Assembly: GCA_936943465.1 (NCBI GenBank)
Contig: CAKZJN010000418.1
Span: 1 to 13,817 of the forward strand
Source: an uncultured Rhodoferax sp.
GTDB taxonomy: Bacteria > Pseudomonadota > Gammaproteobacteria > Burkholderiales > Burkholderiaceae_C
DNA: 13,817 nucleotides
Direction: 5' to 3'
The position numbers were made by a program, and so were the translations under genes. Shown here in pieces: positions 1 through 6,889 of this stretch. The notes below the pieces were generated by a model. It had not been told where the DNA came from and did not search any database. It saw only the letters and a list, made by a program, of their open reading frames with translations. The first letter of the stretch is position 1, and each line of letters starts with the position of its first letter.

Positions 1-849
1 GAAATACTCCTGCTTGACCTTGGAGGGCAGGCCGCATTCCTTGGCCACGGTAAAGCGGGTGGACACCTGCACCGCGGCCGCGCCCAATTCCATGAAGGAC
101 ACGGCGTCGCTGCCGGTGAAAATGCCGCCGGCTGCAACCAGAGGAATGTCCAGTTTTTCGGCTTCAAGGTATTTCTTGATCTCAACAACAATAGTTGCCA
201 GGTCAAACTCGGCCCAATCCATGCCGAAACCCAGGTGGCCGCCAGCCAGCGGGCCTTCGATCACGACGAAATCAGGCAAACGGTTCAGGCGTGCCGTCTT
301 GCGCAAGAAGAGCTGCAACGCCCGCACCGACGACACGATGATGCCCAGTTTGGCTTCACGAAAGCGCGGGTGGTCCGCCATCAGCGCAAAGGAACCGAGG
401 TGCAGTCCGGCGCTCAGCGTAATGCCGTCAATGCCGGCGTCCAGCGCGGAGTTGAGTCGCACCGCCAAGGTTTCCTTGGGGCCGTTCATGGTCAGCTTTT
501 CCATGCAGTTGATGAAAATCATGCCTTTGCCTTGTTTGGCCTGCATGGTTTTACCCACATGAAGACGGGTCGCCTCGGCCAGACGGCCCAGGTCAAACTG
601 CACCACGCTCTTGTCCGAGTTGTCGATGTTGTGCTTGTAGAGCTTGGTCTTTTCCTTGACGAACGAGGTGTCAAAGCGGCGATCCGATACGTCCTGCACC
701 ATGGCATCCGAAATATGGCCAATGCCACCCAGCCGCGCCGCTTCCAGAGCGAGTTCGGCCGTGGAAATGTCCACGCCCATGCCGCCAATAATGATGGGCA
801 CCAGTTCCTGGTCACCAAAACGCAGCCGAAAATCATCAAGTCGTTTCAT
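1..849 (-). CDS. Nitronate monooxygenase / 2-nitropropane dioxygenase-like FMN protein (3' end cut by window)
   Basis: The first 283 residues are visible; the C-terminus lies beyond base 1. It is a TIM-barrel FMN enzyme of the nitronate monooxygenase/FabK-like family, which typically oxidises alkyl nitronates with O2. Seen: an N-terminal PIIIGGMGVDIS stretch (about residues 18-29), the family loop GPLAGGHLGF at 199-208 whose His205 matches the catalytic histidine region, and phosphate-binding segments AAGGIFTGSDA (239-249) and GAAAVQVSTRF (256-266) that normally hold the FMN phosphate. I chose the ATG at 849-847. An in-frame ATG two codons upstream (855-853) is equally possible; the upstream GGGATGG favours the inner one. 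The gene diverges from greB across 239 bases. The true substrate cannot be told, since many family members are annotated only by homology. The enoyl-ACP reductase FabK is an alternative, but less likely given the GGHLG loop. Confidence 0.85.
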   Translation of the reverse strand, partial: MKRLDDFRLRFGDQELVPIIIGGMGVDISTAELALEAARLGGIGHISDAMVQDVSDRRFDTSFVKEKTKLYKHNIDNSDKSVVQFDLGRLAEATRLHVGKTMQAKQGKGMIFINCMEKLTMNGPKETLAVRLNSALDAGIDGITLSAGLHLGSFALMADHPRFREAKLGIIVSSVRALQLFLRKTARLNRLPDFVVIEGPLAGGHLGFGMDWAEFDLATIVVEIKKYLEAEKLDIPLVAAGGIFTGSDAVSFMELGAAAVQVSTRFTVAKECGLPSKVKQEYF

Positions 850-888
850 TGCCATCCCGTTCGGGGTCGTTAAATGCGGGGTTTGTGT

Positions 889-909
889 GGGTTCCGCTAC
901 GCGAAACCC
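889..909. other. Imperfect hairpin in the leader of the nitronate monooxygenase gene
   Basis: GGGTTCCGC (889-897) pairs with GCGAAACCC-type sequence (901-909) through eight base pairs with one mismatch and a three-base loop (898-900). No T-run follows on either strand, so it is not a usual terminator. It lies at about the predicted transcript start of the leftward gene and could be a leader structure, or one copy of a dispersed chromosomal repeat. Only one copy is in this window, so the repeat idea cannot be tested here. Confidence 0.35.
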
Positions 910-918
910 CCAGATTAT

Positions 919-949
919 CGGTTAGCCCGCCGCGTGTATTGGCTAACCG
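919..949. repeat. Perfect 9-bp inverted repeat, candidate operator
   Basis: CGGTTAGCC (919-927) and its exact complement GGCTAACCG (941-949) flank a 13-base spacer. On the minus strand the near arm touches the candidate -10 GATAAT (919-914), and the far arm falls where a -35 would be. That position fits a repressor site for the flavoprotein gene. The repeat is seen directly; the operator role is inference. The same 9-mer occurs once more at 1662-1670, at the stop codon of spoT. Confidence 0.45.
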
Positions 950-1088
950 TTGGGATGCCCATTTTATGAGCGTAGGTTGACGTCCGACTTGACACGGCGC
1001 AAGGGATCTTGGCAGGCTGGTAAAGTCGCGCCCGAACTACCGTCCCGGCGGCCAACCGCCAGATTTATCCTTTCTATCGCCTGGCACC

Positions 1089-1649
1089 ATGAGCAAAGCG
1101 TTTACCAAAGAGTCCGATGACGCGGACGACGACGAACTGCAATTGCCGGGGCTGCCGGCAGGGGGCAAGAACTACATCACGCCCAAAGGCTTTGCCACGC
1201 TGCGCACCGAGTTGCTAAACCTGATTGATAACGAGCGTCCTCAGGTCGTGGAGGTGGTGCACTGGGCGGCCAGCAACGGCGACCGGTCAGAGAACGGCGA
1301 TTACCTGTACGGCAAGAAACGCCTGCGCGAGATCGACCGGCGCATCCGTTTCCTGACCAAGCGGCTGGAAATAGCCGAGGTGACCGATCCGTCGGTTCAC
1401 CACGGAAACGACCAGATCTTTTTCGGCGCGACCGTAACCTATGCCGACGACCGGGGTCAGGAGCGCACGGTGCGCATCATGGGAATCGATGAAGCAGACA
1501 GCGCCAAAGGGGAGGTGAGCTGGATTTCACCCATCGCTCGCACCCTGTTAAAGGCCCGCGTAGGCGATGAACTGAAGCTGGTCATGCCCGACCGGGTCGG
1601 CGATATCGAAGTGATTGCCGTCGAATACCCGGAACCGGCGCCGACATAA
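1089..1649 (+). CDS. greB: Transcription elongation factor GreB
   Basis: GreB binds in the secondary channel of RNA polymerase and stimulates cleavage of backtracked RNA. The 186-residue product has the N-terminal coiled-coil hairpin (about residues 35-105), with the tip NGDRSENGDYLYG that supplies the acidic residues needed for Mg2+-assisted cleavage. This is followed by GKKRLREIDRRIRFLTKRLE, typical of GreB rather than GreA. The C-terminal FKBP-like domain (about 110-182) ends with VGDELKLVMPDRVGDIEVIAVEY. E. coli GreB is about 158 residues; the extra length is an acidic N-terminal leader (ESDDADDDE) before the usual YITPKG start of the domain. The gene is monocistronic as far as seen, divergent from the flavoprotein gene and tail-to-tail with spoT, 15 bases apart. 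Confidence 0.96.
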   Translation: MSKAFTKESDDADDDELQLPGLPAGGKNYITPKGFATLRTELLNLIDNERPQVVEVVHWAASNGDRSENGDYLYGKKRLREIDRRIRFLTKRLEIAEVTDPSVHHGNDQIFFGATVTYADDRGQERTVRIMGIDEADSAKGEVSWISPIARTLLKARVGDELKLVMPDRVGDIEVIAVEYPEPAPT

Positions 1650-1664
1650 AAGGCGTGCCGCCGG

Positions 1665-3905
1665 TTAGCCGCTACTTGCGGCGCCGCTGCGCTCGGCCTT
1701 GATCACGTGCTGGGTGCGCCGCAGGTTGCGCAAGGCAACTTCCAGATGGGCCGTGTCGCGCACCGCAATCAGGAATCGCAGTTGCCGGGCTTCCTGTGCG
1801 CTTTCCTGCCCCATGTCGATGTCCACAATATCGGCCTCGGCGGCAGCCAGCGCCGTGGCCATTTTGGCCAACAGCCCTTTACCGTTGATGCCCGTTACCG
1901 TAATGCCGGCCTTGAAGGATCGCACCGGGTCCTCCGACCAGTCCACCCCGATAAAGCGCTCGGCATCCTTGTGGTGCAATTTTTTAGCCACGGCGCAGTC
2001 ATGCACGTGCACCACCAGGCCTTCTCCTCGGCCCAGATAGCCCACGATGGAGTCGCCGGGAATCGGGTGGCAGCACTTGGCAAACTGCACCGAGGCACTT
2101 TCGCTCCCGTCCAGCGTAATCGCGCCCACACCGTTGGATTCATGTGCCGTGAAGCGCTCGCGGGTCAACAACAAGGCATCGGACTTGTAGCCCGCTTCGG
2201 TCAGCAAATTGACCAGGCGTTTGGCCACGATGTTGGCAATCCGCTTGCCCAGGCCAATATCGGTCAACAACTCGTGGCGATTCTTGCTGCCGGTAAAGCC
2301 CAGCAATTTCTTCCAAATGGGGCCGTACTCCGCGTTTTCTGCCGGCAAATCCGCAAAGCCCTCGGCCCGCACCGCCTGCTGCAGCAAGCGCAGGCCCAGG
2401 CTCTGCGACTCTTCCTGCTCCATGGTTTTCAGGTGGTGCCGAATTTTGGAGCGAGCCCGCCCGGTCCGCACAAAGTCAAGCCAGTTCGGGTTGGGGGAGG
2501 ACACCTGGGCCGTCACCACCTCGACGACATCGCCATTTTTTAGTTCAGTCCGCAAGGGCACCTGTTCGCCATTGATGCGGGCTGCCACGGTCCGGTCCCC
2601 CACGTTGCTGTGAATGGCGTAGGCAAAGTCGACGATCGTGGCACCGCGCGGCAAGGCCAAAATTTGCGACTTGGGCGTAAACACATACACCGCATCCGGG
2701 AACAGGTCGACCTTGACGTGGTCCCAGAATTCGGCGGCATCGCGCGTTTCATCTTGAATATCCAGCAGGCTTTGCAGCCACTGGCTACCGAGCCGGTCTG
2801 CCGAGGCGTCCGGATGGCTGGCTTTGTAGAGCCAATGTGCCGCGACCCCCGACTCCGCCACAACGTGCATGGCCTCGGTCCGCATCTGGAACTCCACATT
2901 GATGCCCGCCGGCCCCACCAAGGTGGTGTGCAGCGATTGGTAGCCGTTCAGCTTGGCAATCGCGATGTGATCTTTGAACTTGCCGGGGACCGGTTTATAG
3001 AGCTGGTGCAGCAAGCCGAGGGCCTTGTAGCAATCAATCACGGTGGGAACCATGATGCGCAGGCCGTAAATGTCGGTGACTTGGGCAAAGCTCAGGTGCT
3101 TGTTCTGCATCTTCTTGTAGATGGAAAACAGCGACTTCTCACGGCCGGCAATCCGCACCGGCATGCCGGCGCCGGCAAATACGGCTTCCACCTCTTTTTG
3201 GACCTTCTGAATCAGGTCGCGCCGGCGGCTGCGGGCCTTGGTGACGGCCTTGGTCAGCGTGGCATAGCGCCAGGGACGCAGGTGCTTGAATGACAGGTCC
3301 TGCAGTTCACGGTAGGTTCCGTTTAGCCCGAGCCTGTGGGCAATCGGGGCATAAATATCCAGGGTTTCCGAGGCAATCCGTCCCCATTTGGACTTTGGCA
3401 TGTCCGACATGGTGCGCATGTTGTGCGAGCGGTCGGCCAACTTGATCAGGATGACCCGTACGTCGCGCGCCATGGCCAGCAGCATTTTGCGGAACGATTC
3501 GGCCTGGTTTTCCTCGCGGGTATTGAAATGCAGTTTGTCGAGCTTGGTCAGTCCATCGACCAGTTCGGCCACCGGGGAGCCAAAGCGCTCAATCAACTCA
3601 ATTTTGGTGATGCCGCAGTCTTCCAAGGCGTCGTGCAGCAAGGCCGCCATCAGGGCCTGGGCGTCCAGTTTCCATTCGGCACACTGGGCGGCCACCGCAA
3701 TCGGGTGGGTAATGTAAGGCTCGCCGCTGTTGCGCAATTGCCCTAGGTGGGCCTGGTCGGCAAAGCGGTAAGCCGCGCGGACCTGCTCTACATCGGCTGC
3801 CGACAGGTAGTCCAACTTGGCCGTCAAGCCGGCAAAACTGGCCGAAGCGGCATTCGCCACAGCGGCATTGACGGTCGGAGGGGAGGTGGTTGCTGCGTTA
3901 CCCAT
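1665..3905 (-). CDS. spoT: Bifunctional (p)ppGpp synthetase/hydrolase, SpoT/Rsh type
   Basis: The 746-residue long RSH protein makes and degrades the alarmone (p)ppGpp. The HD hydrolase domain has all metal ligands in family spacing: His67, His91-Asp92 (HDALED) and Asp158 in LADRSHN. The synthetase domain (about 240-365) has REKSLFSIYKKM, Asp278 in TDIYGLRI, the G-loop region KLNGYQSLHT and Glu338 in EFQMRT. Its KFKD (309-312) matches the RFKD motif of bifunctional enzymes, not the acidic motif of synthetase-only RelA. Then follow a TGS domain (about 402-466), a helical part, the Cys-containing segment AKCCHPIPGD (609-618) and a C-terminal ACT domain (about 664-738). Both activities are predicted intact. 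The ATG at 3905 has no Shine-Dalgarno sequence. A terminator lies upstream, so a separate promoter is likely. RelA is unlikely because the hydrolase site is complete. Confidence 0.96.
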   Translation of the reverse strand: MGNAATTSPPTVNAAVANAASASFAGLTAKLDYLSAADVEQVRAAYRFADQAHLGQLRNSGEPYITHPIAVAAQCAEWKLDAQALMAALLHDALEDCGITKIELIERFGSPVAELVDGLTKLDKLHFNTREENQAESFRKMLLAMARDVRVILIKLADRSHNMRTMSDMPKSKWGRIASETLDIYAPIAHRLGLNGTYRELQDLSFKHLRPWRYATLTKAVTKARSRRRDLIQKVQKEVEAVFAGAGMPVRIAGREKSLFSIYKKMQNKHLSFAQVTDIYGLRIMVPTVIDCYKALGLLHQLYKPVPGKFKDHIAIAKLNGYQSLHTTLVGPAGINVEFQMRTEAMHVVAESGVAAHWLYKASHPDASADRLGSQWLQSLLDIQDETRDAAEFWDHVKVDLFPDAVYVFTPKSQILALPRGATIVDFAYAIHSNVGDRTVAARINGEQVPLRTELKNGDVVEVVTAQVSSPNPNWLDFVRTGRARSKIRHHLKTMEQEESQSLGLRLLQQAVRAEGFADLPAENAEYGPIWKKLLGFTGSKNRHELLTDIGLGKRIANIVAKRLVNLLTEAGYKSDALLLTRERFTAHESNGVGAITLDGSESASVQFAKCCHPIPGDSIVGYLGRGEGLVVHVHDCAVAKKLHHKDAERFIGVDWSEDPVRSFKAGITVTGINGKGLLAKMATALAAAEADIVDIDMGQESAQEARQLRFLIAVRDTAHLEVALRNLRRTQHVIKAERSGAASSG

Positions 3906-3911
3906 GTTCTA

Positions 3912-3941
3912 AATGTAGCGCACGCTTGGAAAAGCTGTCCA
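3912..3941 (-). promoter_or_regulatory. Candidate spoT promoter
   Basis: On the minus strand, TGGACA (3941-3936, five of six matches to TTGACA) is followed after 18 bases by TACATT (3917-3912, four of six matches to TATAAT). It lies in the 53 bases between the rpoZ terminator and the spoT ATG. Predicted transcription would start at or within a few bases of the ATG at 3905, which has no ribosome-binding site; a leaderless or nearly leaderless spoT mRNA is thus possible. Matches are seen; function is inferred. Confidence 0.3.
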
Positions 3942-3958
3942 TTGGGTCAGCTTAGGCG

Positions 3959-3986
3959 AAAAAAAACACCGCAAGCGGTGTTTTTT
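3959..3986 (-). terminator. Intrinsic terminator after rpoZ (works on paper in both directions)
   Basis: CACCG (3967-3971) pairs with CGGTG (3976-3980) around the loop CAAG. The stem is extended by an A-run (3959-3966) facing a T-run (3981-3986). Read leftward, the hairpin is followed by eight T residues, just 18 bases after the rpoZ stop codon. It separates the yicC-gmk-rpoZ transcript from spoT, which is often cotranscribed with rpoZ in other proteobacteria. It may be a full stop or a leaky attenuator. Confidence 0.85.
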
Positions 3987-4004
3987 GCTGTCATGCCGGC
4001 TGGA

Positions 4005-4208
4005 TTACAGAGGCACTTTTTTCAGCATTTCGATACCAACCTTGCCGGCGGCGATTTCGCGCAGCGCGGTCACGCCGGGTTTGTTCTTGCTTTCAATCTT
4101 GGCGGTGTGGCCTTGACTTAGCATGCGGGCGCGGTAGGTTGCTGCCAGAACGAGCTGAAAGCGGTTCGGGATCTTTTCCAGGCAATCTTCAACGGTAATA
4201 CGGGCCAT
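4005..4208 (-). CDS. rpoZ: RNA polymerase omega subunit
   Basis: The 67-residue omega subunit helps assemble the beta-prime subunit of RNA polymerase and forms part of ppGpp binding site 1 in E. coli. The start MARITVEDCLEKIPNRFQLV is the conserved omega N-terminus; the residues after Met (Ala-Arg-x-Thr) are those that contact ppGpp in the E. coli enzyme. The second helix includes AATYRARMLSQG, and the chain ends soon after ALREIAAGKVG. Its length fits betaproteobacterial omega, which lacks the longer tail of E. coli's 91-residue protein. A good Shine-Dalgarno sequence (GGAGA) lies upstream of the ATG. It follows gmk by 15 bases, as in many proteobacteria, and is followed by a strong terminator. 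Confidence 0.96.
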   Translation of the reverse strand: MARITVEDCLEKIPNRFQLVLAATYRARMLSQGHTAKIESKNKPGVTALREIAAGKVGIEMLKKVPL

Positions 4209-4223
4209 GATTTCTCCAAAAGA

Positions 4224-4850
4224 CTACGGAATATTCAACGCTTGGAATGTTGCAGCTCGGGCGCGGCGTTGCGCCACAAATTTGAGCCGCTGGGAGTGAA
4301 CTATGGCTTTCAGATCGAAGAGCGCACGGTCAAACAACTCGTTGATTATAACGAAGTCGAATTTATCCACTTGGGCCACCTCGGCCTGGGCGTTGCGCAT
4401 GCGCATTTCGATGATGTCCGGCGCGTCTTCACCCCGGCGTTCCAGCCGCGAGCGCAGCTCTTCCCAACTGGGCGGCAGGATGAAGATGCAAATGGCGTTG
4501 GAAAAGATCTTCTTGATCTGCAAAGCGCCCTGAAAGTCGATTTCAAGAATCACATCGGCGCCTTGCGCCATGCGCTCCTCAATCGCCTTTTTGGAGGTCC
4601 CGTAGCGCTGGCTGTGCACGTGCGCCCATTCCACAAACGCGTCAGCGGCCACCATGGCGTCAAACTCGCCGGGCGACACAAAAAAGTACTCGCGCCCGTG
4701 CTTTTCCTGGCCGCGCGGTGCCCGCGTTGTGTGCGAAACCGAGGGCTGTACATGCGAATCAAGCTCCAGCAGCGCCTTGACCAGACTGGACTTGCCGGCA
4801 CCGCTGGGCGCTGCAACAACGAATAGGTTTCCGGGGTAGTCAATGGGCAT
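4224..4850 (-). CDS. gmk: Guanylate kinase
   Basis: Cytosolic guanylate kinase phosphorylates GMP to GDP with ATP, feeding GTP and (p)ppGpp synthesis. The 208-residue product is the usual family length. The P-loop APSGAGKSS is at residues 14-22, the GMP-binding SHTTRAPRGQE block begins at 39, and the REYFFVS segment follows. VILEIDFQGALQIKK contains the conserved Asp after the second beta strand, and RRGEDAPDIIEMRM holds the lid-region arginines. The ATG at 4850 gives the expected short leader before the P-loop. It lies 38 bases after yicC and 15 before rpoZ, so the three genes are probably one transcript. Confidence 0.96.
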   Translation of the reverse strand: MPIDYPGNLFVVAAPSGAGKSSLVKALLELDSHVQPSVSHTTRAPRGQEKHGREYFFVSPGEFDAMVAADAFVEWAHVHSQRYGTSKKAIEERMAQGADVILEIDFQGALQIKKIFSNAICIFILPPSWEELRSRLERRGEDAPDIIEMRMRNAQAEVAQVDKFDFVIINELFDRALFDLKAIVHSQRLKFVAQRRARAATFQALNIP

Positions 4851-4888
4851 GGCGGAGTGGCGAAAGCCAGTTATTGAAGGGGTGCCCG

Positions 4889-5806
4889 TTATTCTATGTT
4901 CTGCACTTGCTCACGCATTTGCTCGATCAGCACCTTCATGTCGACCGAAATATGGGTCAGTTCCAAGGCTGAGGACTTGGATCCCAGCGTGTTGGCTTCC
5001 CGGTGCAACTCCTGAATCAAAAAGTCCAGTCGCTTGCCGACTTCGCCGCCTTTTTTCAGCAAGCGCTCGATTTCGTCCAGGTGCGAGTTGAGCCGGGTAA
5101 TTTCCTCGGCCACGTCGATGCGGATGGCAAATGCGGTCGCTTCGGTCAACGCCCGGTCCTGCGCTGCCTCGGGCAGGCTGCTGCCGTCGGCCAGGTTCAT
5201 GGCTTCTTTCCAGCGGTCTAGAAAACGCTGCCGTTGCTGCGCCACCAGTTGCGGAACCAGCGGCGTAGCTTGGGCGGCCAATTCCCGCAACTGGCCCAGC
5301 CGCTCGGTCAGCATGGCGCTGAGGCGGGTGCCTTCACGTTGGCGCGCATTCAGCAGCTCTTTCAGGGCTTTTTCGGCCAGTGGCGTTACTTCGGCGCTCC
5401 AGTCCCGGGTGCCGCCTTGTTCGGCGATTGCGAACTTCAGCACGTCCGCAACACTTAAAGGCGCTGCCTGGGGCAGCCAGGAACGCACGGTGTCTTGCGC
5501 ACCGTTCAGGCGCTGCAGCAGTTTGGGGCTGGGTTCGGCGATGCCGGTCGGGTTCGAGGTTTCGATGGAGGCGCGCACTTCCACCTTGCCGCGCTTGAGC
5601 TTGCCAATGATCAGGTCACGCAGGGCCGGCTCGAACTGGCGCAGGTCTTCGGGCAGGCGAAAGGAAAGGTCTAGAAAGCGGCTATTGACCGACCGGATTT
5701 CCAGGCCCAGTTGGGCTGCTGCCAAAGGTTTTGGGTCGGATTCGGGCTGGGCGTTGGCTGTGCTGTGCTGGGCACTGGCATAGCCAGTCATGCTGTAAAC
5801 TGGCAT
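4889..5806 (-). CDS. yicC: YicC/YloC-family endoribonuclease
   Basis: The protein is a member of the YicC/YloC family, whose bacterial members have been shown to be endoribonucleases acting on RNA in the cytosol. With the ATG at 5806 it has 305 residues and begins MPVYSMTGYAS, the family's usual start (E. coli YicC is about 287). The frame can be extended to a TTG at 5824, adding six residues, but the ATG matches the family better. Seen: the N-terminal block LEIRSVNSRFLDLSFRLPE, and the strongly conserved C-terminal part with GKRLDFLIQELHREANTLGSK and the final long helix (about residues 235-305). An insertion after residue 12 (AQPESDPKP) is specific to this protein or clade. It is first in the yicC-gmk-rpoZ group and diverges from the kinase gene by 78 bases. 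Confidence 0.93.
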   Translation of the reverse strand: MPVYSMTGYASAQHSTANAQPESDPKPLAAAQLGLEIRSVNSRFLDLSFRLPEDLRQFEPALRDLIIGKLKRGKVEVRASIETSNPTGIAEPSPKLLQRLNGAQDTVRSWLPQAAPLSVADVLKFAIAEQGGTRDWSAEVTPLAEKALKELLNARQREGTRLSAMLTERLGQLRELAAQATPLVPQLVAQQRQRFLDRWKEAMNLADGSSLPEAAQDRALTEATAFAIRIDVAEEITRLNSHLDEIERLLKKGGEVGKRLDFLIQELHREANTLGSKSSALELTHISVDMKVLIEQMREQVQNIE

Positions 5807-5884
5807 TGCGGTTTCTCGGGTCAAAGGGATGGCCCTGAGAATAACCTGAATTAGAACGTACAGACCAGCCAGTCATTTCTATCC

Positions 5885-6889
5885 ATGTCCAAGGTAAAGC
5901 CTTCACCATTGCCTCCGGATACCGTTATCGGTGGCTACCGCATTGTTCGCAAAGTAGCGGCCGGGGGCTTCGGATTGGTGTACCTGGCGGTTGACCCGGA
6001 CGGGCAGCAGGTTGCCGTCAAAGAATACCTTCCATCGTCGCTTGCGGCACGCGCACCGGGTGAGTTGTTGCCCCAGGTGCTGCCCGAAAAACTGGCCTTG
6101 TACCGGCTCGGTCTGAAGAGCTTTTTTGAAGAAGGCCGCTCACTCGCGCAAATCTCCCATCCCTCGGTGGTGAGCGTGCTGAATTTTTTCCGCGAAAACG
6201 AAACCGTGTACATGGTGATGAACTACCTGGAGGGCGCTGCCCTGCAGGATTTCATTGTGACGGCCCGCGAACTCAAGCAAAGCAAGGTGTTCCGCGAGTC
6301 CACCATCCGCTCTCTGTTTGATGAAGTGCTGCGTGGATTGCGCATCGTGCACCAGCACAAGATGCTGCACCTGGACATCAAGCCTGCCAATGTTTTTATT
6401 ACGGATGACAACAAGGCGGTGCTGATCGACTTTGGCGCGGCTCGCGAGGTGCTGAGCAAAGAGGGCAATTTCGTTCGTCCGATGTACACCCCCGGCTTTG
6501 CCGCGCCCGAGATGTACCGGCGTGATGCGTCCATGGGCCCCTGGACCGACATTTACGCGATTGGCGCCTGTATGTATGCCTGCATGCAGGGCTATCCGCC
6601 GAGTGAGGCGCCCCAGCGCCAGGACAAGGACCGCATTGCGATTGCCCTGGCGCGCTTGCGCGGGGTGTACTCCGACAATCTGATCGAGGTGGTGGAGTGG
6701 TGCATGGCGCTGGATCCGCTGTCGCGGCCGCAGTCGGTATTTGCCTTGCAAAAGGAGTTGAGTCGCGAAGGCGAGCGGCGCTACACCAAGCTCACGGTGG
6801 CCGAAAAGGTGCGCATGCAGTTTGACAACATCGTCTCCGACAAACAGAAGCCGTCCGCTCCCACTGCGCCGGCCGGTAAGCCCCGATGA
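5885..6889 (+). CDS. Soluble Hanks-type serine/threonine protein kinase
   Basis: The 334-residue product is a eukaryotic-like protein kinase with no membrane segment, so it should act in the cytosol. The glycine loop AAGGFGLVY (25-33), the ATP-anchoring Lys46 in VAVKEYLP, a C-helix Glu near 82-83, catalytic Asp164 in HLDIKPANV, metal-binding Asp182 in IDFGAAR and APE at 207-209 are all present, so activity is expected. The residue before the catalytic Asp is Leu, not Arg (HLD rather than HRD), which makes it a non-RD kinase. The C-terminal 15 or so residues are rich in Pro and Ala. The KEYLP motif is shared with PpkA/Stk-type bacterial kinases, but no secretion-system genes are nearby. Its stop overlaps the start of the PP2C gene (ATGA), so the pair is probably co-translated. 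The substrate is unknown. No clear ribosome-binding site precedes the ATG. Confidence 0.92.
   Translation: MSKVKPSPLPPDTVIGGYRIVRKVAAGGFGLVYLAVDPDGQQVAVKEYLPSSLAARAPGELLPQVLPEKLALYRLGLKSFFEEGRSLAQISHPSVVSVLNFFRENETVYMVMNYLEGAALQDFIVTARELKQSKVFRESTIRSLFDEVLRGLRIVHQHKMLHLDIKPANVFITDDNKAVLIDFGAAREVLSKEGNFVRPMYTPGFAAPEMYRRDASMGPWTDIYAIGACMYACMQGYPPSEAPQRQDKDRIAIALARLRGVYSDNLIEVVEWCMALDPLSRPQSVFALQKELSREGERRYTKLTVAEKVRMQFDNIVSDKQKPSAPTAPAGKPR

Larger units (their letters stand above)
850..1088. promoter_or_regulatory. Divergent intergenic region between the nitronate monooxygenase gene and greB
   Basis: This 239-base noncoding stretch must hold promoters for both neighbours. On the minus strand a GATAAT hexamer (919-914) is a good -10 candidate for the flavoprotein gene, and a perfect 9-bp inverted repeat covers the area just upstream. 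The start of the leader could fold into a hairpin (889-909). For greB I see TTGACA at 989-994 and TTGGCA at 1009-1014, but neither has a convincing -10 at normal spacing, so no greB promoter is called. No ribosome-binding site of normal strength precedes the greB ATG. Confidence 0.5.

Noticed and set aside
977..1026. greB promoter from TTGACA (989-994) or TTGGCA (1009-1014)
   Set aside because: No acceptable -10 hexamer lies 16-18 bases downstream of either; TAAAGT at 1021 is 26 bases away from the first.
1668..1682. GCCGC-TACTT-GCGGC hairpin at the spoT 3' end as a greB/spoT terminator
   Set aside because: It lies inside the last spoT codons. In either direction the nearest T-run is absent or about 16 bases away.
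1707..2543. Plus-strand open frame of 278 codons opposite spoT
   Set aside because: spoT is fully supported on the other strand, and this frame shows no motif or ribosome-binding site.
5774..5876. Inverted repeat ACTGGC-ATA-GCCAGT and the 10-mer AGCCAGTCAT repeated at 5782 and 5867
   Set aside because: The first copy encodes the conserved MTGYAS start of YicC, so protein sequence explains it. A single 10-mer match nearby is not convincing as a regulatory site.
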